A stretch of DNA of 64,000 nt from a bacterium Scap17 (GCA_013376735.1 VINJ01000001.1:2604001-2668000), one strand, 5' to 3'. Positions 44,678 through 54,072 are shown, numbered from the stretch's first letter. The notes: generated from the sequence alone by a model not told the origin. A program made the numbers and translations.

Positions 44678-44890
44678 ATGACATGCCCGACACGCGAGAC
44701 ACATTCAGCGCCACTGCATGCCCCCACAGTCAGACTCGACGACGAGCTATCCGAGACGCCCGCGCACCCGGCCAGTTGGCTCAACAAGCTCGGCTGGCTG
44801 GCGATGATCTGGGGAGGCAGTGTCAGCGCGCTGGGCCTCGTCTCTCTGGCGCTGCGCCGCTTCATGCAGGCCGCGGGCCTTGCGCCCTGA
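44678..44890 (+). CDS. small single-span membrane protein, DUF2474-like
   Basis: This 70-aa protein has a hydrophilic N terminus and one membrane helix (LGWLAMIWGGSVSALGLVSLALR), matching the LGW...W-SV-ALG pattern of DUF2474 mini-proteins. Those are usually encoded next to cytochrome bd-type oxidase genes, which are absent here. AAGAGATG lies upstream of the ATG, and a strong terminator follows, so it is a separate short transcript. Assignment is by motif memory and is moderate. Confidence 0.6.
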   Translation: MTCPTRETHSAPLHAPTVRLDDELSETPAHPASWLNKLGWLAMIWGGSVSALGLVSLALRRFMQAAGLAP

Positions 44891-44924
44891 AAGCAGCCGG
44901 AGAAGGCATGACGTAGATATGCAG

Positions 44925-44960
44925 AGACGCCGGAGCAGAGAATGCTCCGGCGTCTTTCTT
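44925..44960 (+). terminator. intrinsic terminator after the DUF2474-like gene
   Basis: A perfect 12-bp stem (AGACGCCGGAGC/GCTCCGGCGTCT) with a 7-nt loop is followed by TTCTT. Confidence 0.85.
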
Positions 44961-45133
44961 GGTATCAGCGGCTTTTGGCTCTAGCCCAAGCAAAGAGGCC
45001 TTTTCCGCTTATCATGCGCCATTCGATGGTGACGCTGTCGCCCACGGGATGTCGGCCCGGGTGGCGGCCGTGCGAAGATAGCGCTTTGAAACGCCCATGG
45101 CGTTACCCCGCCAATGTTTGACAGGAGGCATGC

Positions 45134-45598
45134 GTGTATTCGATTCGTCTGTGGGCCGCACGTCACGCGCGACTGCTGGAGCTCACCTATCAGGCCGTCG
45201 AGCCGGTGATCATCAAACTGCAGCCGCTGTGGAAGTCCGTCGGTTACGCACGCGCCGAGAAGCCCGTCGCCAGACTGGAGCAAGCCTGCAAGGGCTTGCT
45301 GTTTGATTGCCAGATGTGTGGCCAGTGCATTCTGAGTTCGACCGGCATGTCCTGCTCAATGAACTGCCCCAAGCACCTGCGCAACGGCCCCTGCGGCGGT
45401 GTCATGCAGAATGGCAACTGTGAAGTCGAACCGGACAAGCGTTGTGTCTGGGTGAAAGCTTGGGAAGGTAGCCAGCGGATGAAGGACAGCGATGCGATCC
45501 AGATCGTGCAGTTGCCGGTGGACCATCGCCTGCAGGGCACCTCATCCTGGCTGCGCGTGGCCCGGCAAGCCGCTGAGCGTCGAGAGAGCCTGACATGA
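45134..45598 (+). CDS. methylenetetrahydrofolate reductase C-terminal-domain protein
   Basis: This 154-aa stand-alone protein has the cysteine-rich MTHFR_C pattern CQMCGQCILS...CSMNCPKHLRNGPCGG...CEVEPDKRCVW, which can bind zinc or an iron-sulfur cluster. In other bacteria this domain partners MetF-type reductases and may pass electrons to the flavin. The GTG start is supported by AGGAGG five bases upstream. It overlaps the metF-like gene by four bases (ATGA), so the two are made in step as subunits of one enzyme. Confidence 0.85.
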   Translation: MYSIRLWAARHARLLELTYQAVEPVIIKLQPLWKSVGYARAEKPVARLEQACKGLLFDCQMCGQCILSSTGMSCSMNCPKHLRNGPCGGVMQNGNCEVEPDKRCVWVKAWEGSQRMKDSDAIQIVQLPVDHRLQGTSSWLRVARQAAERRESLT

Positions 45599-46608
45599 CC
45601 TCCAGACTCACTATCCCCGACAACACCCAACTGTCACCTGCCGAAGGCGTTGGCAACGTCGGTCGCCTCGAGCAGGTACTCAGGAGCGGGCAATTCGCCG
45701 TCACCGCCGAGCTGGCGCCGCCCGACTCGGCCGACCCGCAGGAGGTGCATGCACGCGCGCAGCTGTTTGCCGGTCATGTGGATGCCATGAACGCCACCGA
45801 TGGCTCGGGCGCCAACTGCCACATGTCGAGCGTAGCGATGTGCGCCCTGCTGGCCCGCGAAGGCCATGAGACGGTGATGCAGATCTCGTGTCGTGACAGA
45901 AATCGCATCGCCATTCAGGGCGATGTGCTAGGAGCCGCGGCGCTGGGCATCCGCAATCTGCTGTGCCTGACCGGAGACGGCGTGCAGGTCGGGGATCACC
46001 CCGAGGCCAAGCCGGTGTTCGACCTCGACTCCCTGTCGCTGCTGGAAATTGTCGCCGGACTGCGTGACAAGCACACCTTCGCCAGCGGCCGGACACTGAC
46101 CTCAGCGCCTCAGGTATTTCTGGGCGCCGCCGCCAACCCCTTCGCCCCGCCCTTCGCGTTTCGCCCTCATCGACTGGCCAAGAAGATTGCCGCCGGCGCC
46201 CAGTTCATCCAGACACAATACTGCTTCGACCTGCCACGCTTTCAGGCCTTCATGCATCGTGCCCGTGATCTGGGGCTGCTGGAGAAGTGCTTCATTCTGC
46301 CCGGCGTCGGCCCGCTGGCCTCGGCACGCACCGCCGAGTGGATGCGACGCCATGTTCCCGGCGTGCATATCCCGGATGACGTTCTCAAGCGCTTGAAGGG
46401 AGCCCGGGATCAGAAGGCGGAGGGCCGGGACATCTGCATCGAGATGATCCAGCAGCTGCGTGAGATCGAGGGCGTCAGCGGCGTGCATATCATGGCGCAT
46501 CGCCAGGAAGCCTTCGTGCCCGAGATCATCCAGCGCGCGGGCATTCTTGGGTCGCGTAGGCCATACACGCCGCAAGCCCCGCTGGGCGCTACATCGCCCA
46601 TTGGCTGA
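45595..46608 (+). CDS. MetF-family methylenetetrahydrofolate reductase
   Basis: This 337-aa TIM-barrel flavoprotein has TAELAPPDSADPQEV (catalytic Glu region), DGSGANCHMSS, RDRNRIAIQGDVLGAAALGIRNLLCLTGD and AGAQFIQTQYCFD, all MTHFR landmarks. It interconverts methylene- and methyl-tetrahydrofolate. Pairing with the MTHFR_C gene, rather than a solitary metF next to methionine genes, suggests a catabolic or C1-disposal role, for example oxidising methyl groups taken from betaine-type compounds handled further downstream. That link is inferred. Confidence 0.88.
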   Translation: MTSRLTIPDNTQLSPAEGVGNVGRLEQVLRSGQFAVTAELAPPDSADPQEVHARAQLFAGHVDAMNATDGSGANCHMSSVAMCALLAREGHETVMQISCRDRNRIAIQGDVLGAAALGIRNLLCLTGDGVQVGDHPEAKPVFDLDSLSLLEIVAGLRDKHTFASGRTLTSAPQVFLGAAANPFAPPFAFRPHRLAKKIAAGAQFIQTQYCFDLPRFQAFMHRARDLGLLEKCFILPGVGPLASARTAEWMRRHVPGVHIPDDVLKRLKGARDQKAEGRDICIEMIQQLREIEGVSGVHIMAHRQEAFVPEIIQRAGILGSRRPYTPQAPLGATSPIG

Positions 46609-46628
46609 TATGTTTCTGGGTCAAATCC

Positions 46629-46745
46629 ATGAATCGATATCCCGCCATGCGCAAATTGCTTGTCTCGGCGGGCTATCAGATCTGCGCATATGAAGATGCT
46701 GGCATGCTTGAAACCAGCAAGATCGTATTCCAGAAAACGCTGTAG
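46629..46745 (+). pseudogene. 38-residue ORF, possible C-terminal gene remnant
   Basis: The peptide reads like the tail of a larger protein (MRKLLVSAGYQICAYEDAG...LETSKIVFQK) and begins only 20 bp after metF. It has no clear ribosome site. It may be what is left of a deleted downstream operon gene, or a chance ORF. Its parent family is not recognised. Confidence 0.25.
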
Positions 46746-46810
46746 CCTTGCCGAGGGGGACGCGCTGCTAAAGGCTCAATCCTCAATAGCGCCTCTGGAC
46801 ACATCACTTC

Positions 46811-47725
46811 TCATGAGACCTCTGCTACCGGCGTTGTAAAACTCGCCTTGATCCAGTCCATCAGTGCCTGTTTGGCCGCAGAGTGCTCATCGGGATTTAC
46901 GTCGATCAATACATACCCGCAATCAGTACTCAGCCCGAATTCCTCCAGCGCGATCAGGGTGCCCAATGCCAGCGCTTCTTCACACAGACCCTGCCAGCCA
47001 AGTGCGACCCCCTGGCCTGCGGCAGCGGCCTGCAAGAGCAATGGGTAATTGTTCAGTGTCAGTTCGCGTTGTCCACCATCCCCATGAATGCCCTGCGCAG
47101 CGAGATAGGTCGGCCAATCCATCCAGGCCTGGCCCTGTTCGGCTGTCAATGTAAGCAGCGGCAAATGGCTGAGCCGCTGAAGGTTCTCGATCGGACCGTG
47201 CCGCTCCAGAAATTCTGGACTGCAGACAGGAAAGACTCGCTCACGCAACAGGCGTGGCCGCGAGTCATCTCCTCCACAGAACAACAGTGCCACGTCGATA
47301 TTCTGCACCGAGTGATCGAGCACGCCCTGATTGGTCATACAATGCACATCAATGCTTGGGTGAAGCCGACGAAACTCTGGCAGGTTAGGCATCAGCCACG
47401 CACTGGCAAAGGCAAAGTCAGTCAAGATATTGAGTGTCGGCGAAGGCGTCAGCTGTTGAATGTCATTGAGGCTCTTTTCAATGACCGCGAATCCCTCCTG
47501 CACACTACTGAATAATCGCTCGCCAGCTTCCGTCAGACGAACCCCACGGTGCACTCGTTTGAAAAGAGTCACCCCAAGGGCCTCCTCAAGCGCGCGGATC
47601 TGCTGACTGACAGCAGACTGGGTAGAACGCAACTCCTGAGCGGCGTGCGTGAAGGCACGATGACGTGCAGCCACCTCAAAAACGCGCAAAAGGTTGGGTG
47701 ACACATGATGACCAATCTTTGCCAT
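46811..47725 (-). CDS. LysR-family transcriptional regulator, GcvA-like
   Basis: This 304-aa protein has the winged helix RAFTHAAQELRSTQSAVSQQIRALEEALGVTLFKRVHRGVRLT and a PBP2-type effector domain ending ALMDWIKASF. It is divergent from the BetT gene across about 550 bp, so it likely controls choline or betaine uptake. A TTAAT-N8-ATTAA palindrome lies immediately upstream of its start codon. The usual choline repressor BetI is not present in the window. The inducer is unknown. Confidence 0.87.
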   Translation of the reverse strand: MAKIGHHVSPNLLRVFEVAARHRAFTHAAQELRSTQSAVSQQIRALEEALGVTLFKRVHRGVRLTEAGERLFSSVQEGFAVIEKSLNDIQQLTPSPTLNILTDFAFASAWLMPNLPEFRRLHPSIDVHCMTNQGVLDHSVQNIDVALLFCGGDDSRPRLLRERVFPVCSPEFLERHGPIENLQRLSHLPLLTLTAEQGQAWMDWPTYLAAQGIHGDGGQRELTLNNYPLLLQAAAAGQGVALGWQGLCEEALALGTLIALEEFGLSTDCGYVLIDVNPDEHSAAKQALMDWIKASFTTPVAEVS

Positions 47726-48277
47726 AAGCTCAGTTAATACCTTCTGATTAATAATGAGGCAGTTTACAGATTAACGAGGCTCATGGAGACTCGCGACTGC
47801 ATAACATTTCATGATAGGAAGATCGCTGGTAAAGGCCATATTCCGGAGCGCTCCATAACCAATATTAATGCAGGGAGTACAGGGCTCGCCCTACCACTTC
47901 ATACCCTGCACTCACGAGCGTATTACCTGCTGCCTAGCAATATGTGAGTCACGACGTCACATCCTGACTTCCCACAGGATCAGCGCCCCATGCAGGGCAC
48001 CCGTCGTCCAGCCTCTTCTCGTTTTTTGCGCTGGGACACAGCGTCAAGGTCAACGAAAAGCTCGTGCCAGGTGCCTCGAGACTCATGATGTCTGTGCCAG
48101 ATCAATGATCTGACTTGCCATGCCAGCTCATCTACCAGTGACACAACCTGTTATCCAGAAGATCAATATCACGACGGCGACCCAGCCTCCTGACGCACTA
48201 CCGGGCTGAAACGACAACTCAATGGTTTCGCCATATCGACTCCCCCTCCCCAACATTCCAGGAGCTTGAGATTGAGC
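47726..48277. other. long divergent promoter region, LysR/betT
   Basis: The 552 bp contain no credible gene; an 81-codon ORF at 47868-48113 looks spurious. The TTAAT-N8-ATTAA dyad at 47734-47751 is a candidate LysR site. The unusual length leaves room for osmotic-stress control of betT. Confidence 0.55.
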
Positions 48278-50404
48278 ATGACACCCAAGGATGACGACCC
48301 TCTAGCCACGCGCGATGAACCGCAAACGGAGCCAAGCAATCACCTCAACCATGCGGTGTTTCGGTATTCGCTGATCGCCATCGTGCTGCTCGTGGCGTAT
48401 GCCATAGGCTTCACGGAACAGGCCACTGCCTTCTTTGGTGATTGCCTCGATTGGATCGGGAATACCTTCGGCTGGTATTACATGCTGGCCGTCACGCTCT
48501 ATGTCATCTTCGTGGTCGGTATCGGCCTGTCACGCTTCGGACGCATTCGACTGGGGCCTGACCACTCGCGCCCCGAGTTCTCGACACTCTCCTGGGCGGC
48601 CATGCTGTTCGCTGCAGGTATCGGCGGCGCAATCCTCTTTTTCGTGGTATCCGAGCCACTGTCGCACTTTCTGACACCTCCAGGGGGCTCAGGCACGACA
48701 GAAGAGATGCAACGCCGAGCCATCGTGCAGACCTTCATGCACTGGGGGATTTCCGGCTGGGGAGTCTTTGTGGTGATGGGAATGGCGCTTGCCTATTTCA
48801 GCTATCGTCACCGATTGCCGCTTGCCATTCGCTCGACCCTGTTCCCGCTGCTTGGCAACCGTATCTACGGCCCCATTGGCAATGCAGTAGACATCACAGG
48901 GGTGCTGGCTACCGTTTTCGGGATCGCCACGGCACTCGGGATAGGCGTAATGCAGATGAACTACGGCCTGAACTATCTGTTCGGTGTCGACGAAGGACTG
49001 ATCTCCCAGATCCTGATCATCATCATGGTCATCGTACTGGGTACGATGTCCGTGGTATCAGGTGTCGAAAAAGGCATCCGCCGCCTGTCGGAACTGAACC
49101 TGCTACTGGTCGGAGGACTGGTGCTGTTCGTGCTACTACAGGGGCCCACGTTACACCTTCTCAATGCATTGGTAACGAATGTAGGGGACTATGCGACCGC
49201 TTATCTAGGGTTGAGCTTCGAAACCTATGCCTACGCCCCCGATAAACAATCATGGTTCAACAGCTGGACCGTCTTCTTCTGGGGCTTCTGGATTTCCTGG
49301 GCTCCGTTCGTGGGTCTGTTCCTGGCTCGTATCTCCCGCGGTCGCACCATCCGCCAGTTTGTAGCTGGTGCGCTATTCATTCCCTTATCCTTCGTCATGA
49401 TCATGATGAGTGTTTTCGGCAACTCGGCCATCGAGATGGTGCAATCCGGCGCGGTGGAGCTGGGCGAGCAGGCGCTCAATACACCGCAGACCAGCATCTA
49501 CACCTTCCTGGAACAACTGCCCGGTGTCGGCTTTACCGCGAGCCTGCTGACATTGTTGAGCATCGTGTTCTTCGTGACATCTGCCGATTCCGGAGCACTG
49601 GTGCTCGCCAACTTTACCTACGTGCTGCGTGACGTGAACCACGACGCCCCCATACGTCTACGCATTCTCTGGTCCGTCCTCATTGGCGTGATTACCATCG
49701 CCCTTCTGATGGCAGGCGGCCTCAAAACCCTGCAAAGCGTCGCCGTGATCACGGCTCTCCCCTTCTCTGCTGTCATCTTCATGGTCATGATCAGCATGTA
49801 CCGCGCGCTGAACATTGAAAACGAGAAAGCCGATGCCCGTCAGTTGACTTCTGCCGTCAGTGGGGAAGACATCGATTGGCGGGAGAGGCTCTCGCGCACT
49901 CTGGATGGCACGACACGTCATGGTGCCGCCAGCATACTCAAGCACTCCGTACGTCCCGCCCTGCAACAGCTTGCCAGTGAGCTGCAATCACACGGTCATC
50001 AGGCCTCGGTCACGAACCGGGACAGTGATGAGGTAGAGAACGGATGTCCAACGCTGCAAGTTGATTTTCCCGGGGCGCCCAGTTTCCTGTACCAGGTACG
50101 TCCATGCCGCATGCGCACCCCAAGTTTCCTGCCGGCAGATGATGATTACTATCTACGGCTGGATGTCCACCTCGCCGAAGGTGGTATCGGACAGGACCTC
50201 AATGGCTTCACACGCAATCAGGTCATTCACGATGTCTTGAATGAATACCAACGACACCTGCAATTCCTCAATCAAGTCGATAAAAACCTTGATCTGGCCA
50301 ATATCCCGGCCGGGCACATGATGCAGGAGCCAGTCGATGAGGTTAGCCCTCAAACGACACAGGAGGCTCAATCTGCCACCGAACCGCTGGCAGAGCGTTC
50401 CTGA
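48278..50404 (+). CDS. betT: BCCT-family choline/betaine transporter, BetT type
   Basis: This 708-aa, 12-span symporter has the BCCT core FNSWTVFFWGFWISWAPFVGLFLARISRGRTIRQF and TSADSGALVLANFTY. It also has a long cytoplasmic C-terminal domain (about 510-700) with the BetT pattern FLYQVRP...NGFTRNQVIHDVLNEYQRHLQFL, which in BetT senses osmolarity. It imports choline or a related trimethylated compound. The Shine-Dalgarno AGGAG (48260) fits a TTG start at 48272 slightly better by spacing than ATG 48278; both are possible. Regulated probably by the divergent LysR, and ends at a strong terminator. Confidence 0.88.
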   Translation: MTPKDDDPLATRDEPQTEPSNHLNHAVFRYSLIAIVLLVAYAIGFTEQATAFFGDCLDWIGNTFGWYYMLAVTLYVIFVVGIGLSRFGRIRLGPDHSRPEFSTLSWAAMLFAAGIGGAILFFVVSEPLSHFLTPPGGSGTTEEMQRRAIVQTFMHWGISGWGVFVVMGMALAYFSYRHRLPLAIRSTLFPLLGNRIYGPIGNAVDITGVLATVFGIATALGIGVMQMNYGLNYLFGVDEGLISQILIIIMVIVLGTMSVVSGVEKGIRRLSELNLLLVGGLVLFVLLQGPTLHLLNALVTNVGDYATAYLGLSFETYAYAPDKQSWFNSWTVFFWGFWISWAPFVGLFLARISRGRTIRQFVAGALFIPLSFVMIMMSVFGNSAIEMVQSGAVELGEQALNTPQTSIYTFLEQLPGVGFTASLLTLLSIVFFVTSADSGALVLANFTYVLRDVNHDAPIRLRILWSVLIGVITIALLMAGGLKTLQSVAVITALPFSAVIFMVMISMYRALNIENEKADARQLTSAVSGEDIDWRERLSRTLDGTTRHGAASILKHSVRPALQQLASELQSHGHQASVTNRDSDEVENGCPTLQVDFPGAPSFLYQVRPCRMRTPSFLPADDDYYLRLDVHLAEGGIGQDLNGFTRNQVIHDVLNEYQRHLQFLNQVDKNLDLANIPAGHMMQEPVDEVSPQTTQEAQSATEPLAERS

Positions 50405-50455
50405 TACTCGCGATCTCCTGATACGTGTTTCGCTAATACTTCCCCACGTTTGAAT

Positions 50456-50494
50456 ACGACACGGGCCCCTGACCGGGGGCCCGTGTCGTTTTTT
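50456..50494 (+). terminator. intrinsic terminator of betT
   Basis: A perfect 14-bp GC-rich stem (ACGACACGGGCCCC and its complement) with a 6-nt loop is followed by six Ts. Confidence 0.93.
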
Positions 50495-50641
50495 GTGCGC
50501 GTAGATCCCATGATCTGGTGCAACACATGCGGCAGCGTCGTCTTCTGCTGCGAGGTATCGCGCCCCCTCGTACCGTGAATCGAGAAGACTTACCACCAGG
50601 ACAGCAATGACATTGACGGCCTTATCAATCCGGCCCCGACG

Positions 50642-51571
50642 TCACCCTTTGACGTCAGCTATCTCTTGGCCTTCCTCCAATGTCTTGTGATTGCTTGCCA
50701 CTAACGCTCCGACCTCTTCCAGCTTGCCCTTGCCGGTCACGATGGCTTCCAGATGATCGCAGAAGTCACTCAGCGCATCGCTGACATGGCCCGGCGAGCG
50801 ATGAAGCTCGATCTCGACATGGCCAAGCGACGGCAAGCCTTCGTCATCGCCGACGATACGACAGCCAGAGGGCACGCTGCGTGGAGTCTTGACGGTCAGT
50901 GCCAGTCCGGCTTTCACCGGCAGGTTGATGCCTGTCGGTGACTGGCTTGAGTAACGCACATCCCACTGCCGATCATCCCGTCCCAAGGCGGCGAAGGCAT
51001 GCGCGCGGAAAATGCAGCCTTCCGGATTGAGCGCGAGCGGCAGTACCTCCCAGTCTGCAAGCGATTGGTCCTCGGCGACCACCCACACCATACGTTCACG
51101 CCCTAGAAGTCGTCCGGTATGCGTCGGGCCGTGGCGCACTACCAGCACGGCATCCAGCAACCCTTCCTGAAAGTCTCTCACCAGTGATGCGCTGATCTTG
51201 CACGTCATTTCCAGCCGCACGTCAGGGTGATCTGCGGCGAAGCGCGACAGCAATTCAGGCAAGTAGGTACTGGCCTGCTCCTCGGAGGTGCCTAGTCGGA
51301 TGAGTTCATTCTTGCGATCAACCCCGAGCACCTGACGCGCTTCATCCTGCAGCTTGAGAATGTGTCGCGCATAGGGGAGCAACCGTCCTCCCGACGCAGT
51401 GAGTTCTACCCGACGGCTGGTGCGGGACAACAGCGCCCCGCCCATCTGATCCTCCAGCCGCTTGATCTGCAGGCTGACAGCGGACTGGGTGCGGTGCAGC
51501 ACCTTGCCCGCGGCACTGAACCCTTCACATTCGGCCACCGTGACAAAGGCACGAAGCAGGTCGGTATCCAT
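50642..51571 (-). CDS. LysR-family transcriptional regulator
   Basis: This 309-aa protein has the helix-turn-helix EGFSAAGKVLHRTQSAVSLQIKRLEDQMGGALL and a PBP2-like effector domain. It is divergent from the 2OG-oxygenase/M24/MmsA operon with only 112 bp between start codons, so it is the likely activator of that pathway. Its own inducer is probably the pathway substrate. It differs clearly from the GcvA-like LysR genes elsewhere in the window. Confidence 0.87.
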   Translation of the reverse strand: MDTDLLRAFVTVAECEGFSAAGKVLHRTQSAVSLQIKRLEDQMGGALLSRTSRRVELTASGGRLLPYARHILKLQDEARQVLGVDRKNELIRLGTSEEQASTYLPELLSRFAADHPDVRLEMTCKISASLVRDFQEGLLDAVLVVRHGPTHTGRLLGRERMVWVVAEDQSLADWEVLPLALNPEGCIFRAHAFAALGRDDRQWDVRYSSQSPTGINLPVKAGLALTVKTPRSVPSGCRIVGDDEGLPSLGHVEIELHRSPGHVSDALSDFCDHLEAIVTGKGKLEEVGALVASNHKTLEEGQEIADVKG

Positions 51572-51683
51572 GATCTATGAGCCCTCGCAATGCATTTTAT
51601 CTTGACCATTCATTTCTATTATCAAAACACGCCCTCTAACCTATTCCTACGTTATTTATTGATCAGGTAACAGGAGCTGGGGC

Positions 51684-52565
51684 ATGCACGCAATCGAACA
51701 GCAGGCCAGTGAGTCCTCTCTCGATGGGCTGATAGACCTTGAACATTATCCCATCCACCGACTGACAGAAGCGCGGGGTCGCGAACTGATGCGCCAATGT
51801 CGCGAACAGCTCGCGCAGGACGGCTGCGTCGTGTTGGAAGGTTTTGTGCCGCAGGAGGCACTGGCACGACTGGAACAGGAAACGGAACGGCTTTCACCGC
51901 TGGCTCACTACAACCAGACCGTCACCAACCCCTACAACAGCGACGGCGATGACTCACTACCCGCATCGCATCCGCGCAATCGCTTCGATGACCGCACCAA
52001 CGGATTCGTGGCGGGCGACCGCATCGGCGCGGACACCCTGATTCGTCAGGTCTACTCGCATCCCGATTTTCAGCACTTCATCGCCAGCGTCGTGGGCATG
52101 GACGACATTCACCAATATGCCGACCCGCTCGCAGACCTGGTCGTCAACGTGTTGCGCGATGGTTGCCAGCACCCTTGGCACTACGACACCAACGAATTCA
52201 TCGTCACCATGATGACCCGCAAATCCGATGCGGGCGGCCGCTTCGAATACGCTCCCGGAATCCGCAGCCCCGAGGGCGAAAACTTCGAGGGCGTCGAGAA
52301 AGTGCTCGATGGCGACCGCTCGCGCCTGACCGCCATCGATCTGAAGCCGGGCGATCTGCAGATCTTCTTCGGCCGCTACTCCCTGCATCGTGTTACCCCG
52401 GTTCGCGGTGAGCGTGAGCGCCATACCGTGATATTCGCCTACGCCAAGGAGCCCGGCTTCATCGGTCGCCCTGAGCGCGCCCAGCGAATCTTCGGCCGTA
52501 TGGCACCTATCCACGAGCGTCTGCTCAAGGAAGGTATGCAGCGCAGCGACAACCTGGCGGACTGA
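51684..52565 (+). CDS. 2-oxoglutarate/Fe(II)-dependent oxygenase (HalD/phytanoyl-like)
   Basis: This 293-aa protein is a jelly-roll oxygenase. It has the facial triad H166-x-D168 (PWHYDTNEF) and H235 (YSLHRVTPV), with R246 placed to bind 2-oxoglutarate. HalD-type relatives hydroxylate or halogenate free amino acids, while phytanoyl-like ones act on amines and acids. A strong AGGAGCTGGGG site precedes the ATG. It heads the operon with an M24 hydrolase-like enzyme and an MmsA-type dehydrogenase, so hydroxylation is probably the first catabolic step on an osmolyte or amine. The substrate is unknown. Confidence 0.82.
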   Translation: MHAIEQQASESSLDGLIDLEHYPIHRLTEARGRELMRQCREQLAQDGCVVLEGFVPQEALARLEQETERLSPLAHYNQTVTNPYNSDGDDSLPASHPRNRFDDRTNGFVAGDRIGADTLIRQVYSHPDFQHFIASVVGMDDIHQYADPLADLVVNVLRDGCQHPWHYDTNEFIVTMMTRKSDAGGRFEYAPGIRSPEGENFEGVEKVLDGDRSRLTAIDLKPGDLQIFFGRYSLHRVTPVRGERERHTVIFAYAKEPGFIGRPERAQRIFGRMAPIHERLLKEGMQRSDNLAD

Positions 52566-52692
52566 CACGTCCTGGCCCTGCGCGTCCTGTCTTGTGCCGG
52601 AGCCTCTCCCCAGAGTCTTTGATAGCGCCTGTGCCAGCCCTTTGCCCAACGCTTTTCCTGACATTTCACCTGACCGTGAGCCGAGACTATCC

Positions 52693-53976
52693 ATGAGCAT
52701 CGTCGATTTTGAACGCCTGACTGACAGTGAACCCGCAAGCTTCCCGATCGTGCCATCCGCGCCGATGGCCAATGGCGACAGCATCGCTACGGCATTCGAC
52801 CCTGTTAAGCTGCGTAGCGGCCGTCTGGCTCGCCTGCGCGCCATGATGGCGGAACAGGGCTACGCCGCCGTGGTACTGTTTGATCCCAACAATCAGCGTT
52901 ACGCCACCGGCTCGCGCAACATGTTCGGCTACTTCCTGCGCAACTCCACTCGCTACATTTACGTGCCTCTCGAGGGACCAGTGATCCTGTTCGAGTACCC
53001 CGGCAGCGCCCACATCTCGACCTGGCTGGAAACCATCGATGAATCGCGCACCTCCAAGGTGGTGTGGTCCGCCGTCAACCAGCGCGACAATCTCTCTAGC
53101 GACCCGTTCGGTATCGAGATTGCCCAGTTGATCGAGGAACATGGTGGCGGCAATCGCAAGGTCGGGCTGGACCGCTGCACCCTGAATCTGGCGCGCTCGC
53201 TGGAAGCGCAGGGGCTGGAAGTCTTCGACTGCATGCAGGACACCCTGCACTGTCGTCGACTCAAGACGCCTGAGGAAATTGCCTGCCTGGCCCAGTCAAT
53301 GGCAGGAAGCGAGGCCGCGGTTGCCGCCGTGGAAGCCGCCATCAAGCCCGGCGTCACAGAGAATGAGTTGTTCGCCATCATGTACGGCGATGTCATCCGC
53401 CAGGGTGGTGAGTTCATCGAGACCCGCCTGTTGTCGTCAGGGCCACGCACCAATCCGTGGTTCAACGAGGCCAGCGACCGCGTGATTCGCCCCGGCGAGC
53501 TGGTCGCGCTGGATACCGACACCATCGGCTGCCATGGCTACTACTCCGACTTCTCACGCACCTTCCATGTCGGCCCGGGCCGCCCGACCGCCTATCAGCA
53601 GAGTCTCTACCAGATGGCGCACGAGCAGGTGCACCACAACATGTCGATCCTCAAGCCCGGCATCAGCTATCGCGAGATCGCCGAAAGAGCCTGGAAGATT
53701 CCCGAGCGTTTTCTCGACCGCCGTTACCCCTCGATCATCCACGGCGTCGGCATGCATGGCGAGACACCACTGGTCGCGCACCACATGGACTTTGATCGCT
53801 TCTCCAAAGATGGCGTGCTGGAGCCCGGCATGGTCGTCTCGGTAGAGAGCTATATCGGCGAAGTCGGTGCGGCCGATGGCGTCAAGCTGGAGGAAGAGGT
53901 GCTGATCACCGAGACCGGCATCGAGAAGATCTCACGCTATCCCTTCGATGAGGCACTGCTGGGGCGTCAATTCTGA
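52693..53976 (+). CDS. M24-family metalloenzyme, DddP-like but without the DddP catalytic Asp
   Basis: This 427-aa pita-bread-fold protein resembles DMSP lyase DddP along its length (IRQGGEFIETRLLSSGPRTNPWF; VKLEEEVLITETG). The metal ligands D274, D276, D286, H350, E385 and E400 have the same spacing (2, 10, 64, 35, 15) as I recall for DddP. Y345 matches its active-site Tyr. The proposed DddP base Asp377 corresponds to G356, so lyase activity on DMSP is doubtful. Alternatives are a C-N or C-S bond hydrolase on a related osmolyte. Upstream in-frame codons were discarded as non-homologous. Confidence 0.82.
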   Translation: MSIVDFERLTDSEPASFPIVPSAPMANGDSIATAFDPVKLRSGRLARLRAMMAEQGYAAVVLFDPNNQRYATGSRNMFGYFLRNSTRYIYVPLEGPVILFEYPGSAHISTWLETIDESRTSKVVWSAVNQRDNLSSDPFGIEIAQLIEEHGGGNRKVGLDRCTLNLARSLEAQGLEVFDCMQDTLHCRRLKTPEEIACLAQSMAGSEAAVAAVEAAIKPGVTENELFAIMYGDVIRQGGEFIETRLLSSGPRTNPWFNEASDRVIRPGELVALDTDTIGCHGYYSDFSRTFHVGPGRPTAYQQSLYQMAHEQVHHNMSILKPGISYREIAERAWKIPERFLDRRYPSIIHGVGMHGETPLVAHHMDFDRFSKDGVLEPGMVVSVESYIGEVGAADGVKLEEEVLITETGIEKISRYPFDEALLGRQF

Positions 53977-54072
53977 GCACTGGTCAATCCAGGCTCACAG
54001 CAACCTCAAAACAAGAGAGCGACTATCTCTGCCACCTTCTCCACGACTGAACACAAGGCTGAAAACTGACCG

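Noticed and set aside
47868-48113. 81-codon ORF upstream of betT
   Set aside because: No ribosome site, Cys/His/Arg-rich random-looking composition, and it lies in a divergent promoter region.
52693-53976. Calling this gene dddP (DMSP lyase)
   Set aside because: Overall similarity and metal ligands fit, but the residue matching the catalytic Asp is Gly, so the function was left open.
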